From Actinoplanes xinjiangensis (GTDB lineage: Bacteria; Actinomycetota; Actinomycetes; Mycobacteriales; Micromonosporaceae), in the NCBI RefSeq assembly GCF_003148685.1, contig NZ_QGGR01000009.1, forward strand, positions 294,973 to 358,972: a stretch of 64,000 nt of DNA. Reading direction: 5' to 3'. The notes beneath the pieces are model-generated. The model was not told the DNA's origin. It worked only from the letters and a program-made list of their open reading frames with translations, and searched no databases. Below, piece after piece: positions 1 to 7,690 of this stretch. A program made the translations under genes and the position numbers. Each line of letters opens with the position of its first letter. The stretch's first letter is position 1.

Positions 1-410
1 CGGAGCAGGCCCTCTACGCGGCTGACGTGGCGGCCGCGACCGACGAGCCCGGTGATACCCCGCCGCAGCCGACGCCGTACCCGCTGTGGCGCTACGAGAC
101 CCTGGAGGAGCCGGGACTGGACCGGGACGCCAGCACCGCGGCCGTGGCCGGCGGGGAGATCGTGTCGTTCTCGATGGTGCTGCGCGACGGCGACCGGATC
201 TGGTCGGACATGACCGCCACCGTCCCCGGGCATCGCGGTCGCGGGCTGGCCCGCCTGGTGAAGACCGCGGCGCTGCGCCGGGCCGCGGCGTCGGGTGTGC
301 GTACCGCCTACACCAGCAACGACGAGGAGAACGCGCCGATGCTCGCGGTCAACGAGCGTCTCGGCTACCGCCCGGTGGCAAGCCAGTTCTCCTGCCTGGC
401 CACCCTCTGA
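1..410 (+). CDS. GNAT-family N-acetyltransferase, 5' end outside window
   Basis: The reading frame is open from the left edge to a TGA at 408-410, so the gene begins upstream. The GTG at 27 is only an internal candidate start. The visible part has the acetyl-CoA-binding core of GNAT enzymes: a beta strand followed by the pyrophosphate loop 'GHRGRGLA', then a helix and the C-terminal 'NERLGYRPV' segment typical of the fold. The substrate cannot be told. It may be the C-terminal half of a two-domain GNAT protein. It is followed at once by a cluster of palindromic repeats, which probably marks its transcript end. Confidence 0.75.
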   Translation, partial: EQALYAADVAAATDEPGDTPPQPTPYPLWRYETLEEPGLDRDASTAAVAGGEIVSFSMVLRDGDRIWSDMTATVPGHRGRGLARLVKTAALRRAAASGVRTAYTSNDEENAPMLAVNERLGYRPVASQFSCLATL

Positions 411-420
411 AGATCAACCC

Positions 421-601
421 CAGCTGGCTCTCACCGCTGTCTCACGGCCCCTGAGACAGCGGTGGCGGCCAGCCACGAAGGCCCGGCTGGCTCTCACCGC
501 TGTCTCAGCGTCCGTGAGGCAGCGGTGGCGGCCAGCCGCGAGGGTTCGGCTGGTTCTGGCCGCTGTCTCAGGGCTCCTGAGACAGCGGTGGGAGCCAGCC
601 G
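421..601. repeat. Three copies of a palindromic intergenic repeat
   Basis: Three imperfect inverted repeats lie head to tail at about 421-474, 484-538 and 547-601. Each has arms resembling GGCTGGCTCTCACCGCTG and its complement around a loop of about 6-8 bases. The same element recurs at 15284, 25120 and 55548-55726. It folds into a stem of about 22 bp with a few mismatches. The position just after a stop codon suggests a role in 3'-end formation or mRNA stability. No transposase is nearby. Confidence 0.85.
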
Positions 602-685
602 GGTGGGAAGGAGGTCGCTCACACCTCGGGAACTACGTGTGGCGTTCGCGGCATCTCGTCGTAAGGTGTGGGAAACAACTGAATA

Positions 686-823
686 CCTCATCCAGAGGGG
701 CAGAGGGATACGGCCCGACGAAGCCCCGGCAACCACCGCGCAGCGATTCTCGATGACGAGCCGCGCGTGGCAGGTGCTAATTCCGTCCCCGTTTCGGCAG
801 GTCGCCGCGGGGAAAGATGAGAG
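686..823 (+). promoter_or_regulatory. SAM riboswitch (S-box, SAM-I type) upstream of thrC
   Basis: The leader carries the conserved S-box blocks in order: 'tccagaggggcagaggga' (691-708), 'gaagccccggcaacc' (720-734) and 'ggtgctaattcc' (773-784), then the closing 'gaaagatgagag'. The P1 helix pairs 687-692 with 816-821 (CTCATC/GATGAG... read CTCATC with GATGAG). The putative Shine-Dalgarno sequence AGAGGAA (820-826) overlaps the 3' strand of P1, so SAM binding would be expected to hide it and reduce translation of threonine synthase. That mechanism is inferred. An S-box on a threonine gene makes sense because homoserine is shared by the methionine and threonine branches. Confidence 0.88.
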
Positions 824-832
824 GAAACTCTA

Positions 833-2116
833 ATGACGTCTGTCGTCGACGCGCCCGCTGCCACCTCCGCCTCGCCCGCTCGCGGCCTGATCTGCCGCGC
901 CTGTGGCACCGAGTACCCGCTCGCCGCGCAGCACGCCTGTTACGAGTGTTTCGGCCCGCTCGAGGTCGCCTACGACGAGGCGGCGCTCGCGCGGGTGACC
1001 CGGGCCCAGATCGAGGCGGGCCCGCAGAACATCTGGCGTTATGCGGCGCTGCTGCCCGCCGGCCAGGACCCGGCGACCCGGGTGACCCTCGACCCGGGCC
1101 TGACCCCGCTGGTCGCCGCCCCGCAGCTGGCCGCCGCGCTCGGCATCGAGGCGCCGCTCTACGTCAAGGACGACTCGCAGAACCCGACCCACTCGTTCAA
1201 GGACCGGGTCGTCTCGGTGGCTCTGACCGCCGCCAAGGAGCTGGGCTTCAACCGGTTCTCCTGCGCCTCGACCGGCAACCTGGCCAACTCGGTCGCCGCC
1301 CACGCGGCCCGTGCCGGTGTGCCGAGCATCGTCTTCATCCCGGCCGACCTGGAACCCGGCAAGATCATCACGACCGCGGTGTACGGCGGTGACCTGGTCG
1401 CCATCGAGGGCTCCTACGACGACGTGAACCGGCTGTGCAGCGAGCTCGTGGAGACCGACGAGTTCGAGGACACCGCGTTCGTGAACGTGAACGTCCGCCC
1501 GTTCTACGCCGAGGGCTCCAAGACGCTGGGGTACGAGGTGGCCGAGCAGCTCGGCTGGCGCATCCCGGCCCAGGTGGTCATCCCGATGGCCTCCGGTGAA
1601 CTGCTCACCAAGGTGGACAAGGCGTTCTCCGAGCTGGTCGAGATCGGACTGGCCGAGGCCCCGGAGGGCGGCTGGACCGTCTTCGGCGCGCAGTCGGAGG
1701 GCTGCAACCCGATCGCGGTCGCCCTGCACGCCGACACCGACGTGATCCAGCCGGTGAAGCCGACCGGCATCGCCAAGTCGCTCAACATCGGCGACCCGGC
1801 CGCCGGGCCGTACGCGATCGAGGCCGTCCGCCGTACCGGTGGCTGGATGGACTACGCGAACGACGACGAGATCCGCGACGGCATCCGGCTGCTGGCCGAG
1901 ACGACCGGCATCTTCGCCGAGACCGCCGGCGGCACCACCGTGGCGGTGCTCAAGAAGCTGGTGGCGAGCGGCAGGCTCGACCCCACCAAGGAGACGGTCG
2001 TCTACAACACCGGCGAGGGCCTGAAGACGATCGACGCGGTGGCCGGCCAGGTTGGACCGACGCACACGATCAAGCCGTCGCTGCGCGGCGCCCGGGAGGC
2101 CGGCCTGCTCGGCTGA
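833..2116 (+). CDS. thrC: Threonine synthase
   Basis: The 427-residue PLP enzyme converts O-phosphohomoserine to threonine in the cytoplasm. Residues 21-39 hold two CxxC pairs (CRAC, CYEC), a zinc-ribbon-like N-terminus common in the long actinobacterial and archaeal type. The PLP-binding lysine is K123 in 'HSFKDR'. The glycine-rich phosphate loop lies further on at 'ASGELL'. The ATG at 833 follows AGAGGAA at a normal distance and starts about 10 bases after the SAM riboswitch that should control it. It stands alone, not with thrB or hom, which must lie elsewhere. Confidence 0.95.
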   Translation: MTSVVDAPAATSASPARGLICRACGTEYPLAAQHACYECFGPLEVAYDEAALARVTRAQIEAGPQNIWRYAALLPAGQDPATRVTLDPGLTPLVAAPQLAAALGIEAPLYVKDDSQNPTHSFKDRVVSVALTAAKELGFNRFSCASTGNLANSVAAHAARAGVPSIVFIPADLEPGKIITTAVYGGDLVAIEGSYDDVNRLCSELVETDEFEDTAFVNVNVRPFYAEGSKTLGYEVAEQLGWRIPAQVVIPMASGELLTKVDKAFSELVEIGLAEAPEGGWTVFGAQSEGCNPIAVALHADTDVIQPVKPTGIAKSLNIGDPAAGPYAIEAVRRTGGWMDYANDDEIRDGIRLLAETTGIFAETAGGTTVAVLKKLVASGRLDPTKETVVYNTGEGLKTIDAVAGQVGPTHTIKPSLRGAREAGLLG

Positions 2117-2351
2117 CCCCGTTGCGGGTCGCCCGAGCGGAGGGGCGAAGGTCACCAATTCGTGACCAACTCTCACTGACCGTCACGGGTGATCAGCCGG
2201 TTGTCAGAATTACCTCCTCCGAGGACTTGCACTCCGATCTCCGGATGGGCAGGATGCTCTCTGCGGGAGGACGCGACGCCGTACGAGGCCCCTCACTAGA
2301 GCTTGGCGACAATCTCCGAGGTTCCCAACGATCCAGCGCTGACCCAAACGG

Positions 2352-2843
2352 CTACGTGCCCGGAGGCGCTGTGCGTCCGTCCTCCCGACCAACTTCCTTT
2401 CGCAGCAGCCTGACGGCCCAGGGTCGCAGCGGCAGCTCCAGCGGGTAGTGCCCGTCGGCCAGGCCCGCGTTCCGTTCGAACCAGTTGCGCACCCCGTAGG
2501 ACGTGGTCAGCGCGATCGACCAGCCACACGCGACCCAGTAGGCGGGCCAGAACAGCGGGCCGAAGAACGCGTACTGACCGACGTGCCGGCATTCGTGAGC
2601 GAACAGCCGGGCCCGTTCCTCGGCGAGCAGCCACTCGGCGGAGCGGTTCGTGATGATCACCGAGCCGACCGTGAAGCACGAACCGGCCGGCATCCGGAAC
2701 CGGAAGTTCTCGGCGATCAGCACCCCGTGGCGCCCGCGCCGGAGCCTCGTGCCGGTGCCGAGGGCCACCAGCAGCCCGACCAGGGTCGTCCCGTTCACCG
2801 CGGTCAGCGCCGTCCGCGTCACGTGCCACCCGCGCCCGGCCAT
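2352..2843 (-). CDS. Hypothetical protein with HExxH-like motif and hydrophobic segment
   Basis: This 163-residue protein has no family I can name. An N-terminal hydrophobic stretch (about residues 14-28) is followed by a beta-rich part, then 'HECRHVGQ' at about residues 82-89. That matches the HExxH zinc-binding pattern of metallopeptidase-like proteins. A second hydrophobic aromatic-rich segment ('GPLFWPAYWVACGW') follows, so it is probably membrane-associated. The start lies 2 bases after the stop of the upstream GNAT gene, which implies translational coupling. Peptidase activity is an inference from one motif only. Confidence 0.6.
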   Translation of the reverse strand: MAGRGWHVTRTALTAVNGTTLVGLLVALGTGTRLRRGRHGVLIAENFRFRMPAGSCFTVGSVIITNRSAEWLLAEERARLFAHECRHVGQYAFFGPLFWPAYWVACGWSIALTTSYGVRNWFERNAGLADGHYPLELPLRPWAVRLLRKEVGREDGRTAPPGT

Positions 2844-2845
2844 CG

Positions 2846-3349
2846 TCAGACCCGCCGGCGCATCTGCAACTCGGTGAGGGCGCGGACGGTCGGGTGCGGC
2901 AGGCGCACCCCGGTGTCGGTGAAACCCAGCTTCTCGTACGCCCGGACGGCCCGGTCGTTGCCGCAGACCACCTCGAGCAGCAACTCGTCACGCCCGGCCG
3001 CCGCGGACCAGTCGGCGACCGCTTCGACGAGTTGGCCGAGCATCTTGCCGCCCCGGTGGGCGGGGGTCAGGTAGACCGCGAAGATGACCGTGCAGCCCGG
3101 CTCGCCGGGCACCGTGGTCCCGCCGGCGTGCCCGAGCAGCGGCCCACCCGGGTCGACGATGAACTGCGCGGTGTCCGGCCCCTCCGACGACTGCCGGATC
3201 CGCTGCCGGTAGCTCTCGTGCGGTCGTGCCGCGGCCTGCGCCAGGGTCTCCAGGAACGCCAGCGGACTGTCCGCCAGCATCTCCAGGCGGAGCGCCCGCA
3301 TGCGCCCGGCGTCGTCCGGGGTCACCCGCCGTACGTCCCAGTTCTCCAT
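2846..3349 (-). CDS. GNAT-family N-acetyltransferase
   Basis: A complete GNAT domain of 167 residues. It opens with the usual 'VRRVTPDDAGRMRALRLEML' first strand and helix, and has the acetyl-CoA loop variant 'PAHRGGKMLGQL' and the C-terminal 'AVRAYEKLGFTDTGVR'. The ATG at 3349 was chosen over an upstream in-frame start because GGATGG precedes it and the family normally begins right before 'VRRV'. It shares an mRNA with the HExxH-motif gene that starts 2 bases downstream. Substrate unknown. Confidence 0.85.
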   Translation of the reverse strand: MENWDVRRVTPDDAGRMRALRLEMLADSPLAFLETLAQAAARPHESYRQRIRQSSEGPDTAQFIVDPGGPLLGHAGGTTVPGEPGCTVIFAVYLTPAHRGGKMLGQLVEAVADWSAAAGRDELLLEVVCGNDRAVRAYEKLGFTDTGVRLPHPTVRALTELQMRRRV

Positions 3350-3483
3350 GCGTCCATCCCTACCGCCGCCGTACCCGCCCGGCAACCTGGTTGTCGGCAA
3401 GCCGTGTGACCGGCCTGCGGGAGGATCCGGCGGGGAGCGGGAGCCGGATACCGCCCGCATCGGTCTTACCGCATGATGCGCCG

Positions 3484-4137
3484 ATGAAGAACGAAGTTCG
3501 CCCGGTCGCCGAACCGCTCGCCGGCGTCCGCCTGGTGCGTGGCCGCCCGTGGGCCCTGGCCGCGACGGTGCTCGCGGTGTTCCTGCTCCAGATCGGCCCC
3601 ACGACCTTCTGGAGCGTGCTGCTGGACCGGGCCATGGAGACCGGTGGGCTTCTGCTCAGCCTGGTCCAGCCGCTGGGCCTGGCGCTGTTGGAGCTGCCGA
3701 CGGTGGGCGCTCTGACCGTGGTCGCCGTGCTGTCGGGACGCCGGGTGACGGTGGGCCGGGTGCTGGCGCTGTGGGTGCTCAGTGTTCTGGTCTGGCTGGC
3801 GGCCCTCCTGGTCGGTGGCGTGGCCGGTGGCACCGGCGGGTGGCTGGTGCTCGTGGCCGTCCTGGCGCAGGCGGTGAAGCTGGTGGTCCTGGGTCTGCTC
3901 GCCGGCGGGCTGTTCCCGGCGGCGGGGGGCGAACGGGGTCCGGTCGCGCTTCTGGCGGCCTCCGTGGCGCTGCCGGTGTTCCTCCTCGCGGTGGCCCGGG
4001 TGCCGATCCCGTGGGTGCCCATGGTCCTGGGGGCGGCCGGCATCGTCGGCTGGTCGGTTGCGGCGCTCGTCACGTCGCGTCCGGGGGCCGAAAGCCCGGC
4101 TCGCACCCCCGCTGAGCAGGGCCGTCAAGATCCTTAG
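3484..4137 (+). CDS. Multi-pass membrane protein of unknown function
   Basis: A 217-residue protein made almost entirely of hydrophobic segments rich in Leu, Val, Ala and Gly (about five or six predicted membrane spans) with a short charged cytoplasmic tail. No catalytic or transport motif is visible, and I do not recognise the family. The ATG at 3484 (MKNEVRPV) was preferred to the longer frame because the extra N-terminal part is Pro/Arg-rich and overlaps the divergent GNAT gene. It stands alone between divergent genes and the heat-shock operator of groEL. Confidence 0.7.
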   Translation: MKNEVRPVAEPLAGVRLVRGRPWALAATVLAVFLLQIGPTTFWSVLLDRAMETGGLLLSLVQPLGLALLELPTVGALTVVAVLSGRRVTVGRVLALWVLSVLVWLAALLVGGVAGGTGGWLVLVAVLAQAVKLVVLGLLAGGLFPAAGGERGPVALLAASVALPVFLLAVARVPIPWVPMVLGAAGIVGWSVAALVTSRPGAESPARTPAEQGRQDP

Positions 4138-4182
4138 GCGAAACGGCGGCCCCTTTCGGGGTTTCGCGGGAAGATGGGGTTT

Positions 4183-4244
4183 CTTGCACTCGCCATCGGA
4201 GAGTGCTAAACAAGTGATTGGCACTCGCGCATGCTGAGTGCCAG
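4183..4244 (+). promoter_or_regulatory. Two CIRCE operators (HrcA binding sites) upstream of groEL
   Basis: The first CIRCE is CTTGCACTC (4183-4191), a 9-base spacer, then GAGTGCTAA (4201-4209). The second is TTGGCACTC (4218-4226), 9 bases, then GAGTGCCAG (4236-4244). Both match TTAGCACTC-N9-GAGTGCTAA with one to three changes and keep the exact spacing. In actinobacteria these sites bind the repressor HrcA and give heat-inducible chaperonin expression. A plausible promoter overlaps the first site (TTGCAC at 4184 with TAAACA at 4207). Confidence 0.92.
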
Positions 4245-4436
4245 CAGGTCGGGACGGTGGGGTTCCGGTCGCGGTGCTGCCATCGGCATCGGGGCACGGA
4301 GCCGGTCGTCGCGGGCTATCCGGCTCGGCCTGAGGACGTCACATCGCCAGGTGGTGACGTCCACAGACTTCCTCAACGTGCGGAGAGCGGGGCCGACGAG
4401 GCCCGGCACCGCGGATGTCCGGGAGGACAACGCCGT

Positions 4437-6059
4437 ATGGCCAAGATCATCGCATTTGACGAGGAGGCTCGTCGGGGCCTCGAGAGCGGCATGAACCAGC
4501 TCGCCGACGCCGTGAAGGTGACGCTCGGCCCGAAGGGTCGCAACGTCGTCCTCGAGAAGAAGTGGGGCGCTCCCACGATCACCAACGATGGTGTATCCAT
4601 CGCCAAGGAGATCGAGCTCGAGGGCACCTTCGAGAAGATCGGCGCCGAGCTGGTCAAGGAGGTCGCCAAGAAGACGGACGACGTCGCCGGTGACGGTACG
4701 ACGACCGCGACCGTCCTGGCCCAGGCCCTGGTCCGTGAGGGCCTGCGCAACGTGGCCGCCGGTGCCAACCCGCTCGGCCTGAAGCGGGGCATCGAGGCTG
4801 CCGTCGCCAGCGTCTCCGAGGCGCTCTCGCAGCTCGCCAAGGACGTGGAGACCAAGGAGCAGATCGCCTCCACCGCCTCCATCTCGGCCGGTGACTCCAC
4901 GGTCGGCGAGATCATCGCCGAGGCCATGGACAAGGTCGGCAAGGAAGGCGTCATCACCGTCGAGGAGAGCAACACCTTCGGGCTCGAGCTGGAGCTCACC
5001 GAGGGCATGCGCTTCGACAAGGGCTACATCTCGGCGTACTTCATGACCGACGCCGAGCGCATGGAGGCCGTCTTCGACGACCCCTACATCCTCATCGCGA
5101 ACAGCAAGATCTCCGCGGTGAAGGACCTGCTCCCGATCCTGGAGAAGGTCATGCAGGGCGGCAAGCCCCTCGTGATCATCGCCGAGGACGTCGAGGGCGA
5201 GGCCCTGGCCACCCTGGTCGTGAACAAGGTCCGTGGCACCTTCAAGTCGGTCGCCGTCAAGGCCCCCGGCTTCGGTGACCGCCGCAAGGCCATGCTGGAG
5301 GACATCGCCACCCTCACCGGTGGTGCCGTCATCAGCGAAGAGGTCGGCCTCAAGCTGGACGCCGCCGACCTGTCCCTGCTGGGCCAGGCCCGCAAGGTCG
5401 TCATCACCAAGGACGAGACCACCATCGTCGACGGTGCCGGCAACGCCGAGCAGATCCAGGGCCGGGTCAACCAGATCCGCGCCGAGATCGAGCGCTCGGA
5501 CTCCGACTACGACCGTGAGAAGCTGCAGGAGCGTCTGGCCAAGCTGGCCGGCGGCGTTGCGGTGATCAAGGTCGGCGCGGCCACCGAGGTCGAGCTCAAG
5601 GAGCGCAAGCACCGCATCGAGGACGCCGTTCGTAACGCGAAGGCGGCCGTCGAGGAGGGCATCGTCCCCGGTGGTGGCGTCGCGCTGGTGCAGGCCGGCA
5701 AGACCGCGTTCGACAAGCTGGACCTGTCGGGCGACGAGGCCACCGGTGCCAACATCGTCAAGGTCGCGCTCGACGCCCCGCTGCGTCAGATCGCCGTGAA
5801 CGCCGGCCTCGAGGGCGGCGTCGTGGTCGAGAAGGTGCGCAACCTGGAAGCGGGTTGGGGCCTCAACGCCGCGACCGGCGAGTACGTCGACCTGCTGGCC
5901 GCGGGCATCATCGACCCGGCCAAGGTCACCCGTTCGGCGCTGCAGAACGCCGCGTCGATCGCCGCGCTGTTCCTCACCACCGAGGCCGTCGTGGCCGACA
6001 AGCCCGAGAAGAACCCGGCTCCGGCCGGCGCCCCGGGCGGCGGTGACATGGACTTCTGA
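4437..6059 (+). CDS. groL: 60-kDa chaperonin GroEL, stand-alone copy
   Basis: A 540-residue group I chaperonin that folds cytoplasmic proteins in an ATP-driven double ring with GroES. Visible signatures are 'VTLGPKGRNVVLEK' near the N-terminus, 'GDGTTTATVLAQA' in the ATP site, and 'KAPGFGDRRKAML' in the apical domain. The tail is the Gly-Met type (GGDMDF), not the His-rich one, as in the major GroEL (GroEL2 class) of multi-copy actinobacteria. No groES lies upstream, so the canonical groES should be elsewhere. The start follows GGGAGGA. Two CIRCE sites imply HrcA control. Confidence 0.97.
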   Translation: MAKIIAFDEEARRGLESGMNQLADAVKVTLGPKGRNVVLEKKWGAPTITNDGVSIAKEIELEGTFEKIGAELVKEVAKKTDDVAGDGTTTATVLAQALVREGLRNVAAGANPLGLKRGIEAAVASVSEALSQLAKDVETKEQIASTASISAGDSTVGEIIAEAMDKVGKEGVITVEESNTFGLELELTEGMRFDKGYISAYFMTDAERMEAVFDDPYILIANSKISAVKDLLPILEKVMQGGKPLVIIAEDVEGEALATLVVNKVRGTFKSVAVKAPGFGDRRKAMLEDIATLTGGAVISEEVGLKLDAADLSLLGQARKVVITKDETTIVDGAGNAEQIQGRVNQIRAEIERSDSDYDREKLQERLAKLAGGVAVIKVGAATEVELKERKHRIEDAVRNAKAAVEEGIVPGGGVALVQAGKTAFDKLDLSGDEATGANIVKVALDAPLRQIAVNAGLEGGVVVEKVRNLEAGWGLNAATGEYVDLLAAGIIDPAKVTRSALQNAASIAALFLTTEAVVADKPEKNPAPAGAPGGGDMDF

Positions 6060-6089
6060 GTCCATGAGTAGTACCAGGTGATACCTGAC

Positions 6090-6123
6090 GAACGGGCGGG
6101 TCGCGGAAGCGGCCCGCCCGTTC
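6090..6123. terminator. Hairpin terminator between convergent genes
   Basis: Bases 6090-6104 pair with 6109-6123 (15 bp with one G-T pair) around a GGAA tetraloop. It lies 30 bases after the groEL stop and just before the end of the leftward adhesin pseudogene, so it probably serves both. Confidence 0.75.
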
Positions 6124-6137
6124 GGCGTCTCCGTCGC

Positions 6138-7636
6138 TCATCGCCGGCGGTGCCGTCCAGGCCGGGCGTCGGTCAGCCATCGCAGAAACACCCCGGTGAG
6201 TACGACCAGAGCACCCACCCGTGCGATGGAGTCGCCGTCCGGGCCGCTCACCGGCAGGTCGGGCGGCTCCGGCCGGGCCGCGGTCACCTGAACCGTGATC
6301 GTTCCGGTCGCGGTGCCGCCCCGCCCGTCGGTGATCGTGTAGGTGAACCGGTCGACGCCGGCGTAACCGCGGTCGGGAACGTAGGTGACCGCACCGGCGC
6401 CCTCCCCGGCGGCGGCCACGATGCCCGGCCCTGGACGGGTGTGGACCCTCCCGTGCGCCGGCCGGCCGACGCTGACGAGGGTGAGGTCGTAGCCGTCCGG
6501 ATCCGTGTCGTTGCCCGCCGGCCACAGCGTCACCTCCTCTCCCGCGGTCACCGCTGTCAGGTCACCCGTCACCAGGGGCGGCCGGTTCGGTGCCGGAGAC
6601 GAGGGCCTCGGTGAATCAGACGTGGGCGGGGGACCGGCGGGCGACGGCGGCCCGGGTGACGGCAGGCCGGGTGACGGCGAAACGGGCGGAGACGAGACCG
6701 GGACGGTGACCGATGGGGACGTCGGCCCGGCAGGGGACGGCCGGTAGACGTGGACGGTCACCGAGGCGGTGTCGGTACGGCCCATGTCGTCGCCGACCGT
6801 ATAGGTGAACGAGTCCGACGACACGCCCGGCCGGGAGACGTACGTGATGGTGCCGCCGGTGTCGATGATCGCCGTGCCGTTCCCGGACGTACGGACCTCG
6901 GTGACCGTGAGAGGCTGCCCGGTGTTCGGGTCGTGGTCGTTGGCGAGCACGTCCAGGATCGTGGCGGTGGCCTCCTGCGCGGCGAAGACGTCGTCCACGG
7001 CGACCGGCGGGGCGTTGCGGACCAGCACGGTGAGGACGGCCGACGAGGTGGCCCGCGCCGGGTCCCCGATCGTGTAGCCGATCGCGTCGACGCCCTGGAA
7101 CCCGGCCCTGCGGTCACGTCGGCGAAGCCCTGGAAGGCGCCGGTCGGGGAGATCGTCAGCAGATCGGTCGAGACGATCGGGGTCCAGGTGGGCGCGGACG
7201 GCGTACGGAAGAGGATCCTGCCCTTGTCCGCCGGGGTGGGTGCGGCGGCGCCGCTGCTGCCCGCGCGAGGGTCGGCGCCCCAGTAGAGACCGGCGAAGAG
7301 GACGCTGCTGCCGGACGGCGTGGCCACCGTCGCGGTGCTGTCGTTGAAGGTCGCCGGGTCCCCGTCGGTGTCGGTGTACACCATCGCGTAGCCGTTGTCG
7401 TTCAGCTCCTCGGTGGCTGCCGAACCGGTGCCGTTGCGGGCGTTCGCGCAGGTCCCGGCTCCGATCGGGCAGGTCAGGCTGGCGTTGCCACGGAGCATGA
7501 TCGCGCCGTTCGCGTTCACGTCGAACCGCGCGGCGAACGGTGTGACGATCGCCGCCGCGGCCGGGCCCCGCGGCACCGCCGTGACCAGCACGGCCAGGAC
7601 AAGGAGCAGGATGCCGAGCAGCCGTCCCCGCACCAC
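6138..7636 (-). pseudogene. Frameshifted cell-wall-anchored Ig-like surface protein
   Basis: Two leftward frames together form one secreted protein. The first begins with a signal peptide (GILLLVLAVLVTAVPRGPA) and a surface-protein N-terminal domain, reading well to about 7105. The second picks up at about 7110 with two or more tandem cadherin/Ig-like modules ('APPVAVDDVFA', 'NRPPLVTGDLTA'). It continues through a Pro/Ser-rich linker and ends with an LPxTG-like sorting signal (LPVSG, hydrophobic stretch, RHRRR tail). The switch falls between two copies of GCCCTGGAA (7092-7100 and 7127-7135) that are 35 bases apart, not a multiple of three. A sequencing error cannot be excluded. If real, the anchor is lost. 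Confidence 0.72.
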
Positions 7637-7690
7637 CTCACGCTAGCCGCCGGGATTTCCCCCGCCGGGGTGAACGGCTGAAGCGCTAAC

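Noticed and set aside
421..601. CRISPR-like array
   Set aside because: The repeats are palindromic elements found also at distant loci, with 8-9-base gaps and no unique spacers or cas genes.
2117..2351. Small protein gene between thrC and the HExxH-motif gene
   Set aside because: The 108-codon forward frame begins right after thrC without a ribosome-binding site, has poor codon bias and runs into the antisense of the next gene.
4206..6065. Long leftward frame opposite groEL
   Set aside because: It is the mirror of a highly conserved chaperonin gene, Gly/Leu/Asp/Val-rich with no domain, an effect of high GC at third positions.
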